Under the pieces are notes generated by a model. That model saw nothing but the letters and a program-made list of their open reading frames with translations. It was not told the origin of the DNA and made no database searches. Both the position numbers and the translations under genes were made by a program. Source: Tachypleus tridentatus (Eukaryota; Arthropoda; Merostomata; Xiphosura; Limulidae). Taken from it: DNA of 64,000 nucleotides. Shown piece after piece: positions 1 through 13,100 of this stretch. The stretch lies in the NCBI RefSeq assembly GCF_004210375.1, contig NC_134837.1, positions 20,035,586-20,099,585 on the forward strand, given 5' to 3'. Numbering within the stretch: position 1 is the stretch's first letter; every line of letters begins with the position of its first letter.

Positions 1-1060
1 TACTATATTTTCAATGTTTTTGCATAAAAGATTTTATCCACAAACAAAATATCTGGTACACATTACATAATTCTCTTTCATATTTTTGTACAACAATTAT
101 GTTTCAATAATGTTTACCAGTTATTGGATTAACTTTGCTGTATCAGTTAAAATTTCATTTGAGTTACTATTCTATATTATATATGCAAAAACGGCTCGTT
201 TGGGTTGAGAAAATATTTTATGTAGAAGAGCGAACAACGTTTTTGAGAAATATATTTCTCTACAAGTGGGTTTTCTCGACATCACTGATTCTATATTATA
301 ACTAATACATAGAAATGAATATGTGAATTCACAAACCATAACATTTATTTATATCTGTTGCAGTGGTTTTTCTTACATTTGGATTATGATGTAAATAATA
401 AGCATTAGTTAACAGACAAACAAAATATGTTCAATTGATGTCGTTGAATTTTGTTGCTAGTCTCTACAAAGTTTATTTCTTGTACATATTTTATTTAGAA
501 AAGATAGGTATAAAATTGTATAACCATCACATAAATTATTTTTTTGTAAGTAAAATTAACCATAATAATGGAAGTACAGTCTCTTAATTAAAAATAAATA
601 TTCAACACACCATCACCAAATTACAACATAAAGAAAGGAATTTGTAACACAGAGAAATTTAAATGAATTGCAGAAGAGAGACACTACATACATGTTCCAA
701 GATGTGGGTGTGTATATCTTATAAAGCTCATGTTCATTGTGTTTCTCATACTTCAACCAAGCTTAATCAAAATGTCCAATTCTACCCAATCGCAAAACTT
801 ACACAGTTAAGTGTTAATTTGTTCTTCACAAGGGTTATTCATGGATCAATTAAATCTTTAAGTTTATTGAATACTGAAAGCAATTACTGGTTCCGCATAT
901 TAATTTAAAGTACGAAAATGAAAACAAAAAATATCAAAACTGTTTTACTGGACAAAAAAAAGATAGCTAAATGTAAACATTCTCTGATAATACAGAATAA
1001 GAACTCACATTATAGAAACTTCTTATCATTATACTAAATAATTTAGTCAAGCGTTTGTAC
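1..1060. other. SNAPC3 intron downstream of exon 7 (partial)
   Basis: AT-rich sequence with no exon that I can recognise. I looked here for the rest of the zinc-binding domain (a Cys-rich exon on the minus strand) and did not find it, so the final exon lies further left. A short repeat fragment occupies 178-262 and is listed separately. Confidence 0.7.
178..262 (-). repeat. fragment of an interspersed repeat with a Penelope-like terminal motif
   Basis: Read on the minus strand, the segment contains a word like aaaacgttgttcgctc followed by a run ending in acgagccgttttt. The same gaaac-gttgttc type of word followed by a ccagccnttt word recurs at 62,828-62,910. I associate such words with terminal repeats of Penelope-like retroelements in arthropods, which carry hammerhead-ribozyme motifs. 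Only a decayed piece is present and the family call is tentative. Confidence 0.35.
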
Positions 1061-1168
1061 CTTGAGGTTTTGATGTGACACACCATGCAGATGATACGTT
1101 GTTTCCGTGGGGTTCTCAAATACATTGGGTAGTCACAAATGTCTTGGCTATCATCTGGATGGCAAAGC
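1061..1168 (-). CDS. SNAPC3: SNAPC3 coding exon 7 (start of C-terminal zinc-binding domain)
   Basis: The exon is 108 nt with acceptor tttaattgtatag and donor TCAAG|gtacaa. It encodes [17 protein letters not shown], a basic stretch, then CMVCHIKTS, equivalent to the vertebrate LVHHDDCLDRTLYPLL and CFVCKMYTARW. The Cys-x2-Cys pair is the first half of the zinc-binding site. The second half and the C terminus are not in the window, so the gene continues left of position 1. Confidence 0.9.
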
Positions 1169-4100
1169 CTATACAATTAAAGAAAGTTTTTTTCTTTCAA
1201 AAACAACTTAAATATAAATACACTGATAGGCCACTTTATTAGGATTCCAACTCAATACCAGACTGGATGAACATTTGCTACAATTTGAAGTGAACATGAA
1301 ATAGCCTTTAAATTGCATCTTTTTATGGAATATGGTTTGGAATTTGTTTACAAATGGCAGGATAGGGTAATTATGGTAACTCTCCATTTTACAGATGCTC
1401 AATTAGAAGATAAGATTGACCATACTGGATGTATATATAAATGTTGAAGTCATTGTTATGTTCTGGAAACCAGTATGAACAATAAAAATACAGTTATAAT
1501 TGAAAAGTACATTTTCGTTAGGGTTACAATGTTGCAACAAAGTTCATATATATTATGAGCGATTTTCATTCCTCCAAAAGGATTAAATTACAATTTATAT
1601 TGTGACATATAACCCTTAATATAAACAAATTCGATTCAATGTTTTATTGGCATGGCAGTCACTTAAGTAAACTTTCACAGATTTTATTTTGTATTAGGAA
1701 GTAGAAAGATCTTGTGATGAAATATGTTCTTAAAGCAAACTTAGTAACAACTGTTGACAAAAGTTTAGATGAGGAAATAACAATGTCATTATAACTGACT
1801 TAAATATTTGGAAATTTTCATTAAATTATTATTATGTTTTAAGAGTGAGTGTGAAGTTAACAATTACATTCAAATAAGTATAATAGTAAATTATTTAAAG
1901 GCTTTCTTCATATAGTGATATAAGGTCTTTATTGGAACTCATAATTAATTATGAAATAAAATATTTATCTTTAATTATTCATTTAAGGGCAGACACAGTG
2001 ATAAATCATTTAATGCATTTTTTGTACCTTTAAATGATTTTACTGTATTTTAATATACATATTGAGAGCTTGATTTTCATGTTCTTTTTTTATTAAAATA
2101 GAAAATATAGGAAGAGCTACATGTTTTGTGGTTTTAACTGTATTTTTACTGTACTAGAAAAAGGTAAAATCCAACACAACAGGTTATATCATACACTTCT
2201 AGTTATTTAGTGTCAACAATTTGAAATTACGCATTATAAAAACCACTTCCTGCTAAATACATTAGAGAAGTGATATTTGATTGATTTGTAATGTAACACA
2301 CTTTACACGAACAACACAAGTAAGTAAAAAAATAGTAATACCCAAATTACTAACAAAGGAAATGGCCAATTGAGACAATAAGATAAGATACTTATAACAC
2401 TGTACAAACATGTTCAATCAAATTCTAGGAGTTGGGATTAACAGCCATACACAAACAGTTGTGTATTTTTGTTTTTATTGTTTTAATCAGTGGCTTCTAA
2501 ACAAAATTCCATGTGAATTACTGCACATGTCAGAAAAATGTACACAGGCTTTACTTCATGCTATGACCAAAACTTTCTTGCTGAGAGTACTTGTCTTGAA
2601 ATTACTGATAATAGAATTCTTACATTGACAAAAGAATATGGGAACTTGAGTGTGCTAAAATTTGACAAAACAATAACAAAATAAGAATACACTGCAAAAA
2701 GATAATAAACTAGACAATACCAAAGATTTGAGCTTGAAGCAGAATTAAAGTACAACCAAGAAACAGAAATACTCAAAAGACTATATTCAAGAGAAAATAG
2801 TACAGTGTATAAGCCTTACATATAGATTGCATCTAACAACACTTAGAAAGAAAGCATTCTTCTCTCTTCTCTCTCAATGTATCTTTCGCATAATACAAAA
2901 AAGGGGGTTGATTAGAATGGTATTGTGTTTACGTGTGAAACCAAGCAATAAGAGCAAGAATTCTATGTCTTGTGTAATTCTAGAGAGTAAACCAGTCAAA
3001 CATTATGAGTGAATGTACTTCAGAAGCTTTAGCATATTTGATTCACAACCAAGTCATGAAACTAACCTAATCAGTGGGCATTGAAGGTTGTGTTCTTTGC
3101 ATAAAGTTACACAATAGGCTATCTTACAGATTGGGAATGTGAGCTCAATATACATATAACTTATCCTGCTGTGATTTACTGTATGTCAGAGGCACAGTTA
3201 AGTAAGTTGGAATTCTCTCTCTTCCATTTTGTAATCATTCCAGGCATAAACATGGTAATATTCTTTTAATTTCACTATTGATTGATAATCTTGCTACAGC
3301 TAGTATTATAGTAGAAAATATCAAAGATAAAGTTTTGATATTACTTTGGAAGTTCTAGATGTTAGGCAAGTAAAACATGAAGCTGTAAGATGAAAAGTAT
3401 TTTTCATGCTAAGGTTAAAAATTATCTTTCACTCAGACTGGCTCAGTAAAGGCTTGATAAGTTCACCCACAAATCTTTGCTGCAAAAAGTCTTTTTTTTT
3501 TTTTTGTTTACAAAAGACTTGTAACACTTACTAAAAGCTAACAAAATTTCACTTATGTGCATTTGGTACATTCATAGTTACAGCGTATATACAGTTTCAT
3601 AGTTACTAAGTTGTTCAATCTGACCAAGCCCCTCACACCAAATTTACCATCAACTGTTTCCCATAAAGTTAATGTAAACGGTTGGATAAGTCAAGCACAT
3701 ATTGAACTCACATTCTCCACCTGCTGACACATGTATTTTACTGAAGTTTTGTTGCTTCAACTAAGCTTCTAATTTTTACATTTTAGTTACCTTGTCAAAA
3801 TATATATAAATATAACAATAAATTAAAATATTTTTAAAAAAACAGATATTTGAAATATTCATTGACACTCAACTCTTTGATAACCCTTATTGTTTCTAAC
3901 AGATTTGAATTTCTATACAATAATTCATGCAGCTTTCAGGTATTTTAGAACAGAAAAACAAAAAATACACAACTCACAAGAACAGACTAACTCAAAAATA
4001 CTGTAATTTATATGGTTTCTAACAAAATGATTAATAGGTAAAACCTTTTTTTAATGTTTGTAACAGCAAAATGCTATAACTGAAATAATCAAACAATTCT

Positions 4101-7100
4101 GCTGACTTAGAATTTAGGACTAAAACTAGGAAAAAAAATCACAAAGTTTATGTGGAGGAGAATCTACTCTTTCTGTTAGTTATATATACATCTATCAGCC
4201 ATGTAAGGTTGATTAGCAAATTATCTCAATATTCATACAGGGGAGGGACTTCTCTTGTGGGTTTAAAGGTTTATTGATATTTTGGCAAATCATGAAAATT
4301 GGTGGTTCAAAGTTTAAATTTTGGTTTATAATTATATGTAACTTATATTTATATTTGGTTGGAAACTGCATAATCCTGTATTTAAATTATAATTTTTTAA
4401 CACCACATGACACAGGAAAACGAAGACTGAAATCTGTTTGTGTATTTCTTCTTGAAATTGATAATTTAAAACTGAGTTATGATAAATAAACAACATAAAC
4501 ATTTGGAAAATAAGCTATGTTATAATGTTTATTGATAATAAAGTTATTCAATTAAGTTTTGAATGTAACATGCATGTTGTAGCATGTGCAAGAGAACTAG
4601 GCTTGCATGTATAGGGTTATGGTGTTCAGATACAGCATGACAGACAAGAAGGATCAGCTGTACAAGCCAAGTTGATAAATGGATAGAGCAATACTTGTAG
4701 AAGACATTTTTGGAAGCCTTCTCCAAGATTGTCTTTTTTTTAATACAATAACAAATGGTTCTAACAGGTCACATAAAGCATTCTAGCGAATAACATATGG
4801 ATCATTCATGGTAGGTAACACAAATGTAGTTATTTTCATTTGCAGCTCACATCTTTGGTACAAAGACTCTTTCAGAATACAAGTATAGAACTTCAGTACA
4901 AAGATTCTTTCAGAATGCAAGTATAGAACTTTGGTACAAAGATTCTTTCAGAATGCAAGTATAGAACTTTGGTACAAAGATTCTTTCAGAATGCAAGTAT
5001 AGAACTTTGGTACAAAGATTCTTTCAGAATGCAAGTATAGAACTTTGGTACAAAGATTCTTTCAGAATGCAAGTATAGAACTATAGAACTGGTACAAAGA
5101 TTCTTTCAGAATGCAAGTATAGAACTTTGGTACAAAGATTCTTTCAGAATGCAAGTATAGAACTTTGGTACAAAGATTCTTTCAGAATGCAAGTATAGAA
5201 CTTTGGTACAAAGATTCTTTCAGAATAAAGTATAGAACTTTGGTACAAAGATTCTTTCAGAATGCAAGTATAGAACTTTGGTACAAAGATTCTTTCAGAA
5301 TGCAAGTATAGAACTTTGGTACAAAGATTCTTTCAGAATGCAAGTATAGAACTTTGGTACAAAGATTCTTTCAGAATGCAAGTATAGAACTTTGGTACAA
5401 AGATTCTTTCAGAATGCAAGTATAGAACTTTGGTACAAAGATTCTTTCAGAATGCAAGTATAGAACTTTGGTACAAAGATTCTTTCAGAATGCAAGTATA
5501 GAACTTTGGTACAAAGATTCTTTCAGAATACAAGTATAGAACTTCAGTACAAAGATTCTTTCAGAATACAAGTATAGAACTTTGGTACAAAGATTCTTTC
5601 AGAATACAAGTATAGAACTTTGGTACAAAGATTCTTTCAGAATACAAGTATAGAACTTTGGTACAAAGATTCTTTCAGAATACAAGTATAGAACTTTCTG
5701 AGAAAAGAGTACAAGAATCATAGATCTTTTTACACCTGAAATGACTCAGAGAAAATAGTAGATCGAACAAGTTGCTAAAGGCAAAGGGAAGAGAAGCAAA
5801 ACATCTAAGACAAGATATAAATACACTATGGACAATGTCTTGAAACTCAGAAATGTAGTAAATGGAAGAGATCATTAGAGAATGAGGACAAGAAAGAAAG
5901 ATGGTTTTTGTGGTACCTGAAGGTGGAAGAGAGAGTAGGTATGAAGCCTAGAATAAAAGCAGCTAATAAGCAAGGTAGTTGAGCCAAGGAAGTAGTAAAA
6001 CTGCACAAAATCAAAGGCATCAAGAAAAAACTGTGCCACATAGGATAAGGAAAAAAAAGGAAATCCTACTTCAAAAAAATTCTCATTTCAACCAAACCTT
6101 TAGAAAAAAAGAGTGATGAAAGAAATAATTATGCTCAGCAATAATGAACCTGAATTTACGCCACTGAGAAACAAGGTCCTACTAGAGTTAATGCATCCAA
6201 TTTCACACTAGGGAAATGACTCTTACTGAATTAAAACCATTGTTTCTAAAGCAGAAGGGATGACTTTGAGAGTAGATGTGAAAGACAGAGCATATATACG
6301 ACTCTAAGGCTTGAAATGTCATACAAGATGGCTGAAGCATACCTTGAACTATTCTGGTCCAAACCCATTAGGAAACAAATTATGTGTAATTATTAGATGG
6401 GAACTGCAGTTATGGATGATCCACTGATGACATGTAGTCAGCTGGGTAATTGAGTAAGAGATGAAATGACTAAAGAGTCAGGATAACCCAAATGTCCATT
6501 AAAAATGAAAAAGACCAGCAAAAATTACTGTACTTAAGAGAAAACTCACAATTACTATTAGTTGTACACTTATTACTGCAGCACTTTTGTTGAAAATTAT
6601 AAAGAAATATTATGAAAAGGAATAGAAATACTTATTTTCAACAATGTACCAAGTTTTCAGTTCCATAAGAATCAATAGTAAAAGACAATTCTATATAGAT
6701 ATCATAAAGTAGCAGCTTTCAATATTTGTTTACTTAGTATAAGCTATTAGAATATTCTTTTTTAAAACAAAAATCAATAAATTTGACCATATAATTTTTA
6801 AAAACCCTTAGGGCTCTTAAAAATATTTCATAATCATAACTCTTGACAATTAGATACTCTTTTATTATATTTATAATTATCTCAGCAGATCCTTTTATCC
6901 AATCTCACTGATATTTAAGAGTGAAACCTCTAAATGAATACTGGTTTCTCCAAAATATACTTTTACAGTTCTACAGTTTTGAATATTAAAAATTCTGTAA
7001 ATATGTCATTCAGTATGACACCAATAGTTGTTTAAGAAACAATAAATTAATTGATCTCTGTAAGCCTTTTATTTATCAATCATATAACCTTAGTTAATTT

Positions 7101-10100
7101 ATTCAATGCACCTTTACTATATTCCAAGCTTTCCATGTTGACAATATTAGGTGAAGTTTCAAACGTATTAAAGAACATTTAGTGGACATTTGTCATAAAG
7201 CAGTTGGTGAATATTTCAATTTATTCAACAATAATGTTTTATAATACTTTAATTAAAAGTCAAACTTGAAGAAAGTTTAAAAAATGTTATACAATATAAG
7301 TGTATCCATAGATTATTGACCTATTCTTTACAAGCCAATAATACACACTAGGAATTTATATTTAAACTTAAACTTCAATTTCCACTAAATTAATCATGAA
7401 TCATTCTGTTATTACTACTGCCTATTAAAATTATATACCTGTTTCAGTCTTTACAAGTTTCATTGCACAAAGACAAAACGTCTTGAAAGATAGGAATTTT
7501 TTTCTAATTTTTCTTTTTCCAATTTTATCTGTTTGTTCATTTCTTTAACTTTTTATTCTATATAGATGTTTTTTATGTTCTATTTTAGTCAGTTAGAACA
7601 ATCAAAAACATTTTTGGCCAGTTATATCTCTGATTTTGCTCACTTGTTCTCCAAATACACTCCAGTACTTTGATTTAATTATCTTGTATTGTTTTCACAC
7701 ACCAGTAAGCCTCTACCTCCTTGATATGATGCAAATGGATATGTGTAACACTAAGTGGCCAACTTCCCAATATGCTTGTCCATTTTATACACACTACACA
7801 GGTATCATTAAATACTATAAGTATATAAGGTACAAACAGAAACAAGTAACAAGTATTCATACTTATTGAATTTGTTACACATTTTCAAGATGTAATGCTC
7901 TGAGAGTAAACTCTTCCTGTATCAGAAAATTTTCCATTTATACAACTTTGAAGTGAATTCCTTATCTACAAAAAAATATCCTTTCAGAATGCACAAAGTA
8001 TACGGCTCAGTATATGGAGACAATGAAACTCAATGCAGTAATGCAAAAACTGACACATTTAACAATGCAAAAAATAAATGGTGACCCTCAGGTTACTCTC
8101 AACAATATTAATAAAAAGATTATGAAAACATTACACCAGATGGATAGACAAACTATACAATATGGTTACCTAAGGTCAGAAAACACAATCAGGTGTTCAC
8201 AGAAGCCTTGATGGACATACACATATGGATAACCAAGTCGTAAATCCAAGTCCATAAACTGGCAGTCTTCCATATTCTTGCTAGTGAATGGACCTACTCC
8301 TTCCACCGTTTCTGCCCATGCCCTTATTTGCCTGAAATGGTTACAAATTATAAATAAAGTTTAGTTTTATATAATTGAGTTACACACGCAAGATGAACAG
8401 TAATAACTATAATGTAGCAATTAATTCAAAATATTTACCATTTAGAAACATACTGACTTTGTAACCAAAATTAGACATATTTAGTTATATAAAGTACTTA
8501 TGATCATACCCATAATGGAAAGAAATAAACTAATCTAAATAATATACCTTCACCATAACTAGCTTAGAATACCAACTGTTTAGCTGTCAAACCAGGATTT
8601 ACCTGCTGTAGTCTCGATTTCCTGTGTTTCTCATGTCATTGTAAAAAACTCCATTAATATAGAAGAATCCTGATTTATAAAGGTCCTATAAAATAAAGAA
8701 CAATGATGTATAAGTTTACATTATCTTATACTGTAAAATTAAATAGTGAAAAGAACATGACTGAAACATCATTTTGAAAAATACTTTGTGATTACTAAAA
8801 TACAAAACACAACGGGTGTTATTATTTATTGTCAATAAAACCAAAAAACTCCTTCAAAACACACATTTTTCTTTGACCAGTAATAATTTTCATTTTTATT
8901 TAGAAATAAAAATGTCAGGTCATCACATATTTCATAATACAGTAATTTAAACAAGTGACCATAACAGTTGAGAGGAAATGGCTGAAGAAAGAAATGAAAT
9001 TATAAAAGATTAACTAAAGTTAGTAATGAGCATATTTTGACAATGGTCACCATATTTATGTACTGAATGATGGAAAATCAAAAATAAAAATTTGCAAGTA
9101 ACCTTAAAATGAGATATACTACACTAAGTGTTATATATTCATGGATTAACTGTTTCTTAACCCGAGAATGCTAGTGATAATTAACAATAGGTAGCATGAG
9201 GTCATAGTTACCTCACATGGGTATTTCTAGGATTAATGAATAGATAATTACTTAACTAAAACATGATTTATATAGAAATGAGCAAACATATGTAATTGTG
9301 TAACTGAAAGAATGGTTTAAAAATGAATAAGTAGGCCCAAGATAATGAATTATATATGACCAGATATTCATAGTCAAGCTAGGCTTTCTATCACCATAAG
9401 TTGGGAGAAAGTTGTTGTTTTCTTACACTGAAAATGTCCACTATATGTAAAACATTTTTTTCACATGCCACAAGTTACCACTCTTCTTTGAATTGACTGA
9501 TTCAAGTGCATCTCATATAAATCACCATGTGACAACCCTCCACCAATAACAGTGTGACACTTTTTTGATGCATGTGACTCCCTTTGTTCAATGCTACTGA
9601 ACTTTCACTTCAAGTTTTGGAAGAAAATGGAAGCACTGATTTTCAGTGGGAAGTGTAACATGAGCCAAATACCTATCAGAAATACATATTTTGTGTAGTA
9701 GAGTTATAGCTTCCAATACGATACATTACTTCTTCTCATGTAAGTAGCTAGAATCCAACACTAAGAAAGTGGAGGGACCAGTTGAAGGGAAAGAAAAAAG
9801 CATCCTTCAAAAGTATCCAAAGACAAAAGTGTGCAGTAAGGAAAGGAAACTGCTATAGGAAATGGATTCAATGGAAAGATGCCATGAAAACAATGAAGCT
9901 ACCCACAACATGTACTGTACAGAGAACATCACCTAAATCCCACCAAGAAGACATGTAGAAGATGGTAAGAAATGAAAATGTTGATAGAAATATACTATAA
10001 TAAACTAATAAATGTGACCCAGAATAAAAGAAACAAATCAAGGTGAAACATCCAAAAAAAACTAAGCAGTGCCAGTCAGGAAAGTTCAATGAGAAAAACC

Positions 10101-13100
10101 TGAACTGCAATAACATAGATGAATAAAAATTTGAAGAAGAGGACTGACAGAATGAGGAAAAAACATTAAAAAGCTGGACATAATACTGTCTGAAGTTAAT
10201 GACAACCATGGAAAATGGATGACAAATCACAGACCAAAAAGAAGAGAGACAATTAGCTAGGAAATGATAAAAGACTCAAAAACTTTACATGAAGGAGAAC
10301 CCAACAAGAGGCAGATCCAACAAAAATTAGGAAGCTCAAGAGGTCACTCCCAGGGAGAAAGTGTATTGGGAGTGGAAAGTCAATTAGCAATGAAGACAAA
10401 GCACCTAAAACATGCTTGTTTGTTTTTGTTGTCTATTTGGTGTCTATTGGTGCAAAGCAACTAGGCTATCTGCATCAAACAACCAGTAAAAAAATATAAA
10501 AGTAAAATCAATGTCAAATATAAAAATTAAAAAACTGTTACCAATACCACTGAGGATTTGATCTGAAAAAGTTTTTAGTATGTTGCTTCCTCCAAGCTAA
10601 CTGACATGGAGACAAGCCTTAAATACAGGAGCGTAGTCCGTATATAGGACAGGCATGACAATGTTAACATCAGAGCAGACGGACTTGGTTGCAGTGTCAG
10701 TGAGCTCATTCTCAATGATACTGATGTGGTCTGGTATCTAGAAAAACTGGATAAAAATGGATGATAAAGAGAAACAGGTCAGTCAGTTTTGAATATTGAC
10801 AAAAACAATGTGAGAACTAACATGAAGTAATTCTAGAGCCACTAGACAGTTAAGTGGGTTGGTATAAATAGTATAACTGGTGTGCTGCATAGCTTCTACA
10901 TGATCCAGGGCAAGAGAACTAGCATTCAGTTTGGCAGTGAACACAAACTGTAGAGGGTAATTCTGTGTGCAACCATCAAACCATACCAGAACCAACAGAG
11001 TCACCTGATTTCAAACCATCTGTATAAATGGGAATAGAAGGATGGTTCAAAAGATATTTGGCAAATAAAAGATGGTACTTTCAATTGAAAGCATCTGCCT
11101 TACTTGGATGATTCGAAAAAGGTCACAGATGGGGTATTAATAAGCCATGGTGGGTTGGGCTGACCAGTGGAGACAGCAATGTCGTTTAAGGACAGATCTA
11201 ATTCAGCCAGCTGTACCTGGACAAAAAGGTTAAAAGGAGCAATGGCAGACCATCTATTCTGAAAAAGCATAGCCCACTGAGGGAGGAAGACACATCCACA
11301 GGTGGGATGCTGTGGTAAGGAATGAAGTTTTGAAGCTTAAAGTAAGTTGCAAGTGGTGAAGGTGAAAAGGACGTTTGTGAGATTCTGTGTACAAACTCTG
11401 GACTGAAGAAATGTGAAAAGCTCTGTGCAGAGCTGAAGCCCCAGATGGTGAATACAGTATAACAGCTTTAAGGCCAAGATACTGGCAAAACCATAGACCA
11501 GAGATCAATAATTGAGTTTGGATAAAATGAGGGCATGATAGATCTTTAGCGTAGAACATTGATCTGCTTCCCAAGAGGTGGAAGAGAGGACAGAGAGGAT
11601 GTTCAGCACCTTTATACATTTGACGCATAGCTGCTTGATGTGTGGTATAAAGGTCAGCTTATAATCGAAAATAATTCCCAAGAACTTTGCATCAGTGACT
11701 ACTGGAAGGAGAAAATCACTGAGTTGGAGCTTGGGATCAAAGTGAATACCCTGTTGGTGGCACAAGTGGGTGATTGGAGTTATAGAGAAAGAAAAGGTAA
11801 AACCATTTGTTGTGGTCCACTTCAACAAATAACTGAGGGCAGTTTGAAGCTGCCACTCAATAAACCAACATAAGATGTGGAAGTCATTGACCAAGAGCCT
11901 GTTTGTAACAGTAGGAGAAAGTCATGAAGTAACAGCCTTACGCAGCACACTGAAAAGTGTGACAATCAAAATACAGCCCTGAGAAACTCCAATTTCCTGT
12001 GGAAAAGAATACGAAAGCATTGAGTCCATATGGAATTGGAATCACCAGTCCATTAAAAACTTCTGTATTAAAGTGTGTAGTCACATAACCCATATGAATG
12101 GTGGTCTTGAAAAACTACATACCTCCACGTTGTATCATAAGCCTTCTCAAGGTCAGAGAATACAGGAACAAGATGTTGTGTCCTGAGAAATAATTCCTGA
12201 TTGACGTTTCAAGTCCACAGTGAAGAACTGTCTTTGGAACCCACACTGGGTGAGCAAGAGGAGTTTGTTTGATTGAAAGAACTAAACAAGATGAGCATTA
12301 ACCAACTTCACTAAATGATTGAACAATAGTTTGAAGGAATCTTGGGATCCCTCTCATGCTTAGATAAAATGAGGACAACAGCCTAGTGCCAAGCACCAGG
12401 AAATACATTCTCCTGCCAAATCCAGTTAAAAACAATCAGAATAATAGCAATAAAGGCAGGAAAGAGATGACACAGCATCTCATAGTGAATATAATCACAT
12501 CTGACTGATGTACTGCCGGAATGATGAAGAGCAAGCTTGAGTTACACCAAGGTGAAGAGGTGATTATAATCATAAAAATAATCAGCCCAAAATGAAAGAG
12601 ACAACCACTCTACCCGAAACATGATGTCCAAAAGGCAGGCGATAAAACAGAAATGCTAAATGCATGAGAAAAGTTTTTGCCAAGAGTACTGGTGATGATC
12701 TAGGCATAAGAAACTTTCTGGACATCAGATAGCAAGATCAAAAAGGGGAGGGAAGTATACTGCTCACTGACATTCCTAATCATATGATTATGAAACTGCT
12801 GGTAGAAAAGATGCTGGTTGTGAACTTAATCCAGATTCCTTCTGCCAAGCATGGGCACAGGACCACTTAAAAGCAATGCAGTTTGAAAGTGTGGGATACC
12901 TACAAAATGATCAATGCCCCATGGGTCATTGTAAACCCCCCAAGAAAAGTGAGAGAAGAGTGAAGGGGACCATCAGAGAGATCAATAGCAGTAAAAGACT
13001 GAAGAGGTTCATGAGACCCAGTAATAAAGAGGGAAAGGTTGTGATCTGAGAGCATATGCTCTATAGAATGACCTCTCTCATCAATATCAGCACCATCCTA

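Larger units (their letters stand above)
1169..8169. other. SNAPC3 intron between exons 6 and 7 (7.0 kb)
   Basis: Mostly unstructured AT-rich intron with poly-A/T runs. Two distinct blocks stand out: the 38-bp satellite at 4,853-5,697, and directly after it a purine-rich, less AT-biased block to about 6,510 that looks like a decayed repeat but has no recognisable coding motif. I see nothing else to annotate. Confidence 0.7.

Noticed and set aside
4853..5697. CRISPR-like array
   Set aside because: The units abut without spacers and the context is eukaryotic; it is a simple tandem satellite.
11254..11894. Frames of 124 and 129 codons as host genes
   Set aside because: They are the reverse transcriptase and the following part of decayed LINE copy A, matched segment by segment with copy B.
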